A DNA stretch of 64,000 nucleotides from Hsuehochloa calcarea (lineage: Eukaryota; Streptophyta; Magnoliopsida; Poales; Poaceae): contig CM070606.1 in the NCBI GenBank assembly GCA_036346395.1, positions 17,160,915-17,224,914 of the forward strand, given 5' to 3'. The first letter of the stretch is position 1. Every line of letters starts with the position of its first letter. Below the pieces are notes generated by a model. The model was given only the letters and a program-made list of their open reading frames with translations, was not told the origin of the DNA and did not search any database. A program made the translations under genes and the position numbers. This document shows positions 35,601 to 44,912 of the stretch, one piece after another.

Positions 35601-37533
35601 CACCAGTGCTGATTTTGCCAGATATTCGTAAGTATTTTGATATCTATTATGATGCTTCGCATCAAGTATTAGGATGTGTCCTTATGCAAGAAGGAAGAGC
35701 CGTCGCTTATGCGTTAAGACAATTGAGGCCTCATGAGGAGAACTATCCCACTCATTATTTGGAATTAGCTGTCGTAGTGCACGCTTTGAAGATTTGGCGT
35801 CATTACCTCATTGGTAATCGCTGTGAAGTTTAGACAGATCATAAGAGTCTGAAATATATCATCACTCAGTCTGACCTGAACATGAGACAGAGACGATGGT
35901 TGGAATTAATAAAGGATTATAATCTTGGAATCCATTACCATCTTGATAAGGCCAATGTAGTTGCAGATGCTCTGAGTCGTAAGAGCTACTGCAATACTTT
36001 GGAAGCAAAATAGTTGTGTTCGGAACTTCAGGAGGTATTCCAGAAGCTGAAGCTAGAAGTCGTATCTGAAGGATTTGTGGCCAGTCTAGAAGTAGAGTCT
36101 ACTCTAGAAAAGCAGATTTTGAAGCCCAACCAAAGGATTCTGAGTTATCAGAAATCAAGGAGAAGATGGTAGAAGGAAAATTCAAGGATTTTACCATAGA
36201 TGAGCAAGATATTCTATGGATCAATGGACGTATCTGTGTACCATATATCGATGTGTTGAGACAGCTAATTTTAAAGGAAGCCCATGACTCAAGGTATTCG
36301 AGTCATCCTGGAAGTACTAAAATGTATCAAGATGTCAAGAATAAGTTCTGCTGGCCAAACTTAAAGTGAGATATCGCAGAGTTCATTGCCTTGTGCGACG
36401 TGTGTCAGAAAGTAAATGCAGAGCATTAGAGACCAGTAGGTCTGCTACTACCGCTGAAGATTCCAGAATGGAAGTGGGAAGAAATCGGTATTGATTTCAT
36501 CACCGGTTTACCCAGGACTCAATCAGGTTATGATTCGATTTGGGTAATAGTGGATCGTTTGACTAAGGTTGCCCAATTCTTGCCAATCAAAACCACTTAC
36601 TCAGGAGACCACCTTACAGAATTGTATGTGTCGAGAATCATCAGTCTGCACGGTGTGCCTAAGAAGATAGTGTCAGATCGAGGATCTCAGTTCACCTCTC
36701 ATTTCTGGTAGAGTTTGCATGAAGCCCTGGGAACTCACATGAATTTCAGTACTGCGTACCATCCTTAGATAGATGGATAGACTGAAAGAGTGAACCAGAT
36801 ATTGAAAGATATGTTGAGAGACTGTGCTCTAGCAAATGCTACCAGTTGGGATATGAGTTTGCCGTATGCAGAATTCTCGTACAATAACAATTATCAAGCC
36901 AGTTTGCAGATATCACCGTTTGAAGCTTTGTATGGTCCTGCCTGTAGAACCCCATTGAATTGGTCAGAAACAGCTGAACGTGTGGTATTCGGGCCAGATA
37001 TTATTCAAGAAGCAGAAGAACAAGTTGCTATGATCAGAGAAAGACTAAAGATAGCCTAGTCCAGACAGAAGAGTTACGCTAATAATCGTCGTCGTGACCT
37101 GAGCTTTGAACCAGAAGACTTTGTGTATCTTCGAGTTACTCCGCTCAGAGGTGTCAAGAGATTCCATGCCAAAGGGAAGCTTGCCCCGAGGTATGTTGGG
37201 CCGTTTGAGATTCTGGAACGTCGTGGAAAGGTTACTTACCAGTTGGAGCTACCACAGTCGTTAACAGGAGTACATGATGTCTTCCATGTCTCTCAGTTAA
37301 AGAAATATCTCCGTGTGCTGGAAGAGCAGACACTGTTGGAATCAATTGAGCTAAAGGAAGATCTCATTTACAAAGAACAGCATGTCAAGATCTTGGATGT
37401 CGCAGAGCGTTGCACCCGAAAGAAGACCGTCTATTTATGCAAAGTCCAGTGGAGTAACCACTCAGAAGGAGAAGCAACGTGGGAACACGAAGAAGAGTTG
37501 AAAGCTGAGTTTCCTAGCCTTTTCTCTAGTTAG
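35601..37533 (+). pseudogene. Element A RNase H, integrase and chromodomain, with multiple stops
   Basis: RNase H at 35601-36000 keeps its acidic residues in YYDASH, LELAVV, TDHKS and VVADALSRK. The integrase zinc finger at 36250-36410 has KEAHDSRYSSHPG and CDVCQK. The core at 36470-36800 has IDFITGLP, VSDRGSQF and TERVNQ, the D-D-E triad. The C-terminal barrel has APRYVGPFEI, and the chromodomain at about 37390-37510 has CKVQWSNHSEGEATWE. In-frame stops occur at 35831, 36011, 36367, 36427, 36709, 36766, 36778 and 37057, plus a frameshift near 36120. Six of these eight are TAG where relatives have, or are expected to have, glutamine. The stop after FPSLFSS closes the frame. Confidence 0.9.
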
Positions 37534-37558
37534 CCTGAATCTTGGTGTCGAGATTAGT

Positions 37559-37574
37559 TTAAGGGGGGGAGGTT
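37559..37574 (+). other. Element A polypurine tract
   Basis: TTAAGGGGGGGAGGTT with one further T directly precedes the LTR start TGTAACACCCC. It resembles the tract of the B/D family on the other strand. Confidence 0.85.
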
Positions 37575-40500
37575 TGTAACACCCCAACTTTTTGGCTTTA
37601 AAAACCTTTTAATTAGTTGCTAGTTGAAAATCGCACCATTTGTATTTTATTTGAATTTCAATCAAAATCTTAAATTGGACTTTAAGGACAAAAGGATTTA
37701 ATGTGATTAATCCCAACATCAACAATTGCCAAAACTATTTTATTTGGATTCTATGGGCTTGGTTATATTTTCTAGATATTTTCTGGAATTTTTCCGAGTT
37801 CATTTGCTATTTTCTATTTGCTATTTGCATTTTCTGGTTTTATTAAAAAGAAAAATACAATTAATATTCTTGTGAACAGTGTTGGGCCACACAATGTGCA
37901 GCCCAACACCGCGCCTCAGCCCAGCCCGTGCGCTCGCCGCCTACCTCCATTGGATGCGCGACGCGCCGGCACGACCCCGCCTTCCTCTGCTGGATTACCG
38001 TCGCGTGGCCTCTGCTCTAATCTCGGTCACTCACTCCCGCGTTGCCCTGTCTCACTGGCTTGTGGGACCGCCAACTGGTCTTCGTCCCCGACCAGTCTTC
38101 TTCTTCCTCCGCGCGCCCGACCAGTCGCCCGCGCGTCCGCCATTGCCGCCCCTCCGCGTTCGTCCGACAACAGAAAATCTGTTGAGATTTTATTGCGCCG
38201 ACCCCACCAAATCGTGCCTCTGGTCATCCCGTGTCTATCCCCAACCAAATCAATCTCCAATTCGGTTTCTATCTCCTTGAATCTCGGAATCCCTGATCGT
38301 AAGCAAATCGGATTCGATTTGGGGGTTTCCATCCCCGTCGTTCCCCGGCCCTATAAATACCCCCTAGAGATCCCCCTCCTCCTCCTCATCCTAGTGCCGC
38401 CGCCCTCGTCCCCTCTCTCGCTCTAGAGCCTCCTCAATTGCCAAAACTCCGAATGCCACCGCCGTCGGGTTTTCTCCAGTTGCGCTGCCGTTGTCGCCGC
38501 TCAGCCGTCACCGACTTCACCCTCGTGCTCAACGTCATCCGTCGTCGTTCCCTCCGCCGGAGTGCCGTTGTCACCACCGTCCGACAAAACTCAAAGCTTC
38601 ACCGCCGCTTCTTCCCCACCGCCGGTCGCCACCGTCGCTGCCAGCCGCCGGTAAGGGCACCAGTAGGTGCGCAATAGCACGCGGATCAACTTGGTACCCT
38701 CCGCCGCCGGCGAGTCGCCGCCGATCACCGACGATCATCGGGCTCAGTACACTGCCTCCGTCGGCCGTAGCCAGCTCAGCGCCAGCGTCAGCCTCGGTGC
38801 TGGCGTGTCGGCCGTGTGTTGCCTCGTGTCGCCGCGCGTCGTTGTCGCGTCGCCGATCTGCGTGTGCGGCGATCCGTGGCTCGGTGGACTCGATCCACCG
38901 TGAGCGATCACCGGCAGTGGGCCCACTGCGATTCGCTTTTAAAATAATTCTTTTCCCGGATGACGCAAGCATTGCGCAATAATTCAATTTTCCTTTATAA
39001 AATAATTCGGGAAATCAATTTAAATCCAATTTAGGGTTTTAAATGATTTTCAAATTTTCAAAGCCCATAACTTTTGCATCCGAACTCCGATTGAGCGCAT
39101 TCAAATTTGTAAATTTATATTAAATCAAGATATATTAAATGGTGAATTTTATTTGTTTTTTGGAGGTGAGTTGCATCTGTTATTTATTTGTTTTTGTTTA
39201 TTTTGCTTTGTTTACGCGTAGACATCGATACTTCGGGAAATTTTACAAAAGAAGGAGCACCTCAAGACCAAGACCAATATCTAGATCTATTTCAAGGCAA
39301 GTTATACCTTTTACCATGTTGCACCCAGTTTTGAAATAATTTGATTCAAATTATTCCATTTTAATTTAAGTATGTATTTAAATGATTTTGGGTGTAGTTA
39401 ATAATCCAATTTGTTATATCCACCTTGTCATTTGTTTGTCATATTCTTTTATCACCCTAGATTGGTTCCTTACTAGATGGAAATATCCTAGCACCAACGT
39501 GGGTTGGTTAGATACGATTAGACTGCTTAGCCATGCCACGAATCATCATTCCATGTGAGTCGCAAAAATAAATTTAACTCATGGAATATGGAATTGTGTG
39601 ATGAAGCTGATTGTGCTGTGTGCTATTATTCGTTGAAGGCATGTGCTGCACTTAACCAACAGGGTGGGAAAAGATTTAGACTGAGGAAAGTGGTGGATTA
39701 TGTGCGATTGGTGGAAATAATAAACTGTGTGATTTGGGTTAAAACTGGAAGTCTTGCCTTGGTCAATTAAGGGTTTCACTTTGTGCGCGATTGAACTGAG
39801 CCTTACTGTACGACCACACGCCTAGTATGGGCTGGGCCTAACTTAGTAAGTTATGGAGTCTTGACATTGATAACTCAGGTGGCATTTCGAGCTTTGTGAT
39901 GGGCTGGATGTGTGATATGTCACATCGCGGGACGGTTCGCTGCATCCCTGTCCAACAATGTGTGTCGTAACCAAACGTTGTGTGTATCGGTTGGTTGGCA
40001 GGAAAGCACATCGGGAGTGTCAATGCTGAAGATGAAGTTTTTGAAATATTTTGTTATGACCAGTGTTGGCTGCATTTATCGTATCGTGTGGGTAAAGTGT
40101 ATAACCTCTACAGAGTGTTAAATCAATCTATTCGAATAGCCGCGTCCTCGGTTATGGACATGATTGGGAATTTCACACAAGGGATAGATTTTCATAAAAA
40201 CAATTGGGAAGGGACAGCTGTGAGAGATAACATGTGCAGCTGTGTGAATAACTTGATTAGACTTTGTGTTCTTGTGAAATCAAATGTTAAATTATTATTG
40301 TCTATTTGTTTTTGAATTATGTTTTCAATCTATTACATGTATTCAATTGCAAATGTCGAATTTCTGTAAAATAACCACAGAAGCCATTCCTTTGGAATAA
40401 GCCATCATGTATAATTGCATTCTGTGGTATGACTTGCGACTACGTCGTGTACTCACTCTTGATAATCAACAGAAGTGGAGGAGTCATCACCTGCTTTCGA

Positions 40501-40816
40501 AGAGGAGTTCTACAAAGGCTGATCGTTAGGGTCTCGATCCCAGTCAGTTGCCTATGGTAAATTGATGGGATTCCGCTGGAGTTTACTTCGTTTCCGATGC
40601 AGTTTAGTTCTCTCTTGTCAGCCTTGCATGGCTTAATAAATGTAAACCTCGACCTTAAGGTCACAACAGTTATTTGTTATTCAAAGTACTCGTTTATTGA
40701 TTAATTCGTTGTATGGAATTAATATTTCATCGATGTTGACACTGTGTGCACTAGCGTGATCCTGGACTACTGCAGAATACACAAAGGGTCCAGATTTGCA
40801 TATTTGGGTCCCGACA
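37575..40816 (+). repeat. Element A 3' LTR (about 3.24 kb)
   Basis: It starts TGTAACACCCCAAC and I end it at GGGTCCCGACA, giving the TG...CA termini of an LTR. The start is fixed by the purine tract. The end is a judgement, because the 5' LTR is outside the window and the flanking duplication cannot be tested. It contains a TATA box at 38351, a very C-rich leader at 38370-38900 and the block CCCATAACTTTTGCATCCGA at 39066. The open frames at 37818-38982 are low-complexity GC-rich sequence. Confidence 0.75.
38351..38358 (+). promoter_or_regulatory. Element A LTR TATA box
   Basis: CTATAAATACCCC lies about 780 bp into the LTR, ahead of a pyrimidine-rich stretch (TCCTCCTCCTCATCC) that would form the transcript start region. 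It is the best core-promoter candidate in this LTR. Confidence 0.6.
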
Positions 40817-41365
40817 ACAATTCCTAACTTGACGAAACTTTGAACACACCTTCTCTAGGATGTTAGGAACTTATTCCAATCAAAGATCACGAAGAACATT
40901 GCCAAAGTTCCGACCTTTTTACGTTTGAGTGATGGTTGCTCCAAAACTAGTCAAAACCAAAGTATGATCCAAAGATTTGCTCTTGGGTTGAAGATGATCA
41001 AGATGATCCTAATTATATTCCCACATATCACAGCAAGCAAGATCCAAGCCAGAAACCAAACAAAAATCGAAGGATCAAAGAAAGCCCCAAAATCACAAAA
41101 TAGAGAGTAAGAACAAGAAGAGAATCATCTTGAGGAATCTTGCTTGGATTGATTCGAGATAGATGTTGGTTTACAGCCACTCCATCATGTAGGACAAATA
41201 CTCAACACTTGAGCACACAATTAATCCAACTCTCTAGAACCCTAACCTCTCCACTATCCTATCCCTTAACACAAAATTAGGGTTTCATCAATACAAGGGT
41301 TGGAAGGTGCACAACCAGCACCCTCCCCTATTTATAGTGGAGGCTAGCTTCTAGAAGAATATTCC
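40817..41365 (-). mobile_element. Inverted copia LTR fragment related to element E (E2)
   Basis: Read on the minus strand, this segment shares blocks with the element E LTR in the same order: CTCCACTATAAATAGGGG (41327-41340), GAAACCCTAATT, GCTTGCTGTGATATGTG, ATCATCTTGATCATC and AGAAGGTGTGT. It lacks LTR ends, so it is a remnant. Element A appears to have inserted next to or into it. The open frame at 40925-41110 is part of this remnant and is not a gene. Confidence 0.7.
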
Positions 41366-42356
41366 TGTAATACCCGGATTTGAATCGGGAGATTTTAAAA
41401 GAAGTCGGGTACGAAAAAGAATTCAAAGAATTAGAATTTTTGTGGGGGAAGGGTTTTTTTCGCAAAAATGTGACAACCTGGGCCACGGACCACGGCCCAG
41501 GCAGCCCAAGAGGGGGAGGCCGGCCCAAGGCGGGCCGGCCAAAGGGGTCTGGCCAAGGGGGGGAGGCGCCACAACCCTAGCCGCCTCCCCCCATTCCCTC
41601 CTCTTTCCCCCTTGTGGCTGCCACCCCCATCCTCTCTCCCAAATTTGGTGCCTCCTCCCCTCCCCAGCGTCTCCTCCTCCCCCGGTTGCTACCCCCGGTG
41701 ATCCCCGAAGTCACCTCCTTCCGCCGGCGTTTCCGGTCATCCGTCATCCCCGTGGTGGCCGGCCATTGGAGAAGGAAGGGAGGAGAAAGGGGGAAGATCT
41801 TTGGGAGGTGGATCAACATCTCCCTGCAGGTCTTCAAGGGTAACGAATGATCCAAGTCGTAGTTTGGTTTGATTTGATTGCATAATGGTTGATTAGATTT
41901 AAATCGGTTTCTATTTTGGAAATTCCAGAACACCTCCGTCACATTGCGCGGCCATTTTAGAACCCTTTAGAGGCCGAATCTCGGGTTTTCGTCTGCTAGT
42001 GTTGTGTTCCTAAGGTCGTTAGCTTTCTTTTTGCACCAAGATCACGAGATTCCGCCTTACGGTTAAGGAGATATGAATTTTTAACCACGCGCTGCTCTGT
42101 CTGTCTTGGATCTGGGGACTGTCAGTTTGTTCCTCGGTTTTGATCTAGTTCGAGTCATATTCAAAACTTCCACCCAACTAGGCTATTGTATCCCTTTAAA
42201 TAATATTTCTAGGTTGATAAAGATCACCTCTATTAGATCAGTAGAATGAAGGTTACATCATTTTATTTACTGCTGTTCCGTAATCTGGGCAGTTGTCTGT
42301 GAGTTGCTTTCAAATATTGTTTAGGCCACTGTTTTGGCCGAATCAAAGAACCCCAT
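41366..42356 (+). mobile_element. Gypsy-type LTR fragment F (5' part only)
   Basis: It begins TGTAATACCCGG, an LTR-style terminus like those of the chromoviruses here (TGTAAYACCC). A proline-rich pyrimidine stretch follows at 41575-41720. The sequence stops without a CA terminus where element E begins. It has no pol motifs. I infer an LTR truncated by the insertion of E. The GC-rich open frames at 41442-41942 appear incidental. Confidence 0.55.
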
Positions 42357-44146
42357 TGTGGATTTCATGGGGATATGTTCCAGATCTTAGGATGATGTGA
42401 CAATTGGCAATGGTGTTTACGGTTTGTCGTTTCACGTGTTTTCGACAAAGCTACGAGCTTCTTCGACGGGCGGTCCGACCGGTCCTTGCAGCGATCAACG
42501 GTCCCAAATCGGTCGGACCGGCCATGTAAAGGCGGATCGGACCGGCGGTGACAAAGTGGTCAAAACGAGTGGGCCAAAAATAGGTGTTGTAGGCAAGTGA
42601 GGATCCCAATGCACTTGGTCTCATGATTTTGGAGTCTCGGTAAAAAGTTCTATTGGTTTAAAGTTTCCGATGGGTTTGGATTTTCGGTGTTGAAATTCGG
42701 CTAAGTCCCAAGGGAGGTCGGACCGCTCACGAGGAGCGGTCCGATCGTTAAAAGCGTCCGGCCGCTCACTGGAGCGGTCGGACCGATATTGACGAGCGTC
42801 GGCCAACCGTGGCGATGTTGATTAGTTAGGTCAAAGTTATTGGTATCGTGGCATATGGTTTGCATGATGCATGTTTTGACTAACATGGGTCAAGTTGTGA
42901 AGAACTTGTTCCCGAATTCGTATTTGCTTGTCTGTGGTTGTGCAGGTTGCTTAGTGGTCAACGACGGTCAACGGCGAGGAGGATCGGGACTAGACTTGGA
43001 GAGTTGAAGTCGAGCGATCGGCGATGCGGGTGAGTCAATGACTCAAGCGCGACACAAGATGGACAAGGGTGACCTATTGGCAAATCCATGGCGCATGGTG
43101 AAGCGGTTTAGGTCAAAAGGTTAAAGACGGCGCTTTGCGAAGCGTGCATGTGTGACTCGTTTGTTAGTGGGCCTTAACGGGAGCCCAATGGAGTCAAACC
43201 CTAGGAGTCTAGGCCTCCACTATAAATAGGGGAAGGTGGTGGCTGCACCAACCAGCTCCTTTTCTCTCTCGCCTCTTTTGTTGCGAAACCCTAATTGGCT
43301 TAGGGGAGTTGAGGTGGAGGCTAGGGCTTTTCATGGTTTGAAGAGAATTTCGTGATCTTGGATTGACCACTGATCCATGATGGTGTGGGTGTAATCCAGC
43401 GACGATCACGTTCTTAATCTATGCAAGGTTTGCTTGAGAGAAGTCTCTTTTCGTTCTTGCTTTCGATTTCGTGATTTTAGGGCTTCCTTTGATCCGCGAG
43501 TTTGTGATTGATTCTTTCACGTGAATTAGCTTGCTGTGATATGTGTGAATCTATCTAGCATCATCTTGATCATCAATCTCTCACGAACAAGGATTAGGAT
43601 CAAGTTTTCGTTCTTGCCCGGTTTTAGACCTTCTGTTAATCAATTGACAATTGCTCAAGATCGTTCCAAGAATTATCATAATATTCGATTGGATTAGGTC
43701 CTCAATAGCATAGAGAAGGTGTGTGCAAAGTTTTGTAAAGATTGGAGTTGAGAATCAAAAGTTTGACCTAATTGCAACCGTCATCGGGCTGATTTTATTG
43801 TTGCGGATCGGTTACGAGTCGGCGGTCCGACCTCCGTCATCACCGGTCGAGACCGATTTTGGAGCGGTCCAACCGCCAAGACAACAATGGTCGACCGCCC
43901 GCAATCGGTCCGACCGGTTGGGTCAGAGGTCGAGCCCCGTGGTTTGTGATTTTGCAATCTTAGTTGATTTTGTTATTTTGCTTAGGGGTTTAATTGGATT
44001 CAATACTAGTCTTCCATTTGTCTTGGTATATTGATCTTCATAGCTTCATCATAGCTATTGGAGTGAAATTGTGTTGAATTCATTATTTGGGAAAAAGTGA
44101 GTGTGCTCCTATTCACCCCCCCTCTAGTCGTCTTTTCGGTCCAACA
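42357..44146 (+). repeat. Element E 5' LTR (1790 bp)
   Basis: It starts TGTGGATTTCATGGGG and ends GGTCCAACA, two bases before the primer site. It carries clusters of CGGTCCGACCG-type motifs at 42465-42545, 42715-42790 and 43815-43930. A TATA box (CTATAAATAGGGG) is at 43220. The 3' copy covers only its first 984 bases. The start could be one base earlier because both copies are preceded by T. Confidence 0.85.
43220..43228 (+). promoter_or_regulatory. Element E LTR TATA box
   Basis: CTATAAATAGGGG lies about 865 bp into the LTR and is repeated at 50159-50167 in the 3' LTR and, inverted, at 41327-41338 in fragment E2. Its survival in a diverged relative supports a promoter role. Confidence 0.65.
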
Positions 44147-44148
44147 AG

Positions 44149-44160
44149 TGGTATCAGAGC
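44149..44160 (+). other. Element E primer binding site (initiator tRNA-Met)
   Basis: TGGTATCAGAGC starts two bases after the LTR terminus, the usual primer for plant copia elements. Confidence 0.88.
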
Positions 44161-44205
44161 CCGGTTAGTTCAATCTTGATCTTAACCGGTCACTGAACTT
44201 TGGCG

Positions 44206-44361
44206 ATGGATAGATTCTCTACAAAACCGCATATGTTCAATGGACAAGACTATGCCTATTGGAAGAACCGTATGCGAGTATTCCTTGAGAGCGAGGGACA
44301 AGCTATGTGAGACGTTGTTCGATCCCCGCTCATTATTTCTGAGGTTGAAACTCCCATATGG
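44206..44361 (+). pseudogene. Element E gag, N-terminal part, split by a 551-bp insertion
   Basis: From the ATG at 44206 the frame encodes MDRFSTKPHMFNGQDYAYWK and on through RMRVFLESEGQAM, the typical N-terminus of copia gag. A TGA at 44308-44310 stands where relatives have tryptophan. The frame then continues (DVVRSPLIISEVETPIW) to the insertion point at 44361 and resumes after 44918. Confidence 0.82.
44356..44361. repeat. Possible 6-bp target duplication ATATGG around the insertion (second copy 44913-44918)
   Basis: ATATGG borders the 551-bp segment on both sides. With one copy removed the gag frame is continuous, so the segment is an insertion and not a native part of gag. Confidence 0.75.
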
Positions 44362-44912
44362 TGCGGCCATGGGGGTTTATATAGCCTCCCACGCAAGCAC
44401 AAAATTCGGATGAACAGTAACCGATTGCTACAGTAATTCCGTATCAGATTACTATTCACGTGAACAGTAATCCGCATCGGTTACTGTTCACGTGAACAGT
44501 AATCCGAACCAAAAAAATACTTTCTTTTTTTTTAATTAGAATTTAAACTATTCTAGTTTTGGAATAAAATATTAATCACCAATTGGCTGTCTGAATTGGA
44601 TCCAAACTGAACCAACCCACATGCCATGTTCCTGGCGTCTTCTCCATGCATGGCCAAATCTCCCTCTTGGTTTCCCTTGTGTTGTGGGCTTTCCTTCTCT
44701 TAGCTTCTTGCACGAACTTGTTCCATGCACTTGATGCTTCTTCTGACGCCAATGCAGCCCTTGCTGCCATACCATCACATATCTTTCTTGACTGCACGCA
44801 TGCGCTAGGGTTTTATCCCAAGAGAATGTTCCCTCTCGTTGGCCAGCATTCCCATCCACCCTATCGGCCTTCACAACATTTTGTTTTACCTTTTGCAATG
44901 CTTTGGTTGTAG
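44362..44912. mobile_element. Unidentified 551-bp insertion in element E gag
   Basis: I do not recognise this sequence. It begins TGCGGCCATGGG and ends TTTGGTTGTAG, with no inverted terminal repeats and no clear LTR ends on either strand. It has a minus-strand TATA-like box (CTATATAAACCC, near 44374), two near-identical palindromes at 44449-44502 and an AT-rich stretch after them. Open frames of 73-108 codons on the minus strand overlap each other and match nothing I know. It could be a short non-autonomous transposon, a solo LTR with unusual ends or captured host DNA. Confidence 0.6.
44449..44502. repeat. Two 22-bp palindromes with a central CACGTG, 32 bp apart
   Basis: TTACTGTTCAC followed by its exact reverse complement occupies 44481-44502. 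A copy with one mismatch is at 44449-44470. Partial copies of the right arm (GAACAGTAA) are at 44412 and nearby. The centre CACGTG is a plant G-box core. Confidence 0.85.

Larger units (their letters stand above)
1..40816 (+). mobile_element. Element A: Ty3/gypsy chromovirus (Tekay/Del-like), 5' end outside window, split by three insertions
   Basis: The pieces 1-328, 4514-5267, 31372-31553 and 35601-37533 read in one order as protease, reverse transcriptase, RNase H, integrase and chromodomain. That order (integrase after RNase H) and the C-terminal chromodomain define a chromovirus. The gaps are an LTR of the B/D family (S1), element C and a second B/D-type LTR (S2), each flanked by a matching 5-bp duplication. 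A polypurine tract and a 3' LTR of about 3.2 kb follow. The 5' LTR, primer binding site and gag must lie upstream of base 1. In-frame stops and frameshifts show it is dead. The clade name is inferred from the long LTR and domain set. Confidence 0.85.

Noticed and set aside
37818..38987. Proline- and arginine-rich frames of 80-202 codons on both strands that might look like a GC-rich plant gene.
   Set aside because: They lie inside the element A LTR just around and after its TATA box. They are low-complexity and overlap in several frames, as GC-rich leaders do.
41442..41942. Overlapping GC-rich frames of 66-133 codons.
   Set aside because: They fall in the pyrimidine-rich part of LTR fragment F and have no recognisable domain.
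44572..44912. A possible small secreted protein (44646-44912, plus strand) with a hydrophobic N-terminus.
   Set aside because: It is inside the 551-bp insertion. Competing minus-strand frames of similar length exist, and no family or supporting signal was recognised.
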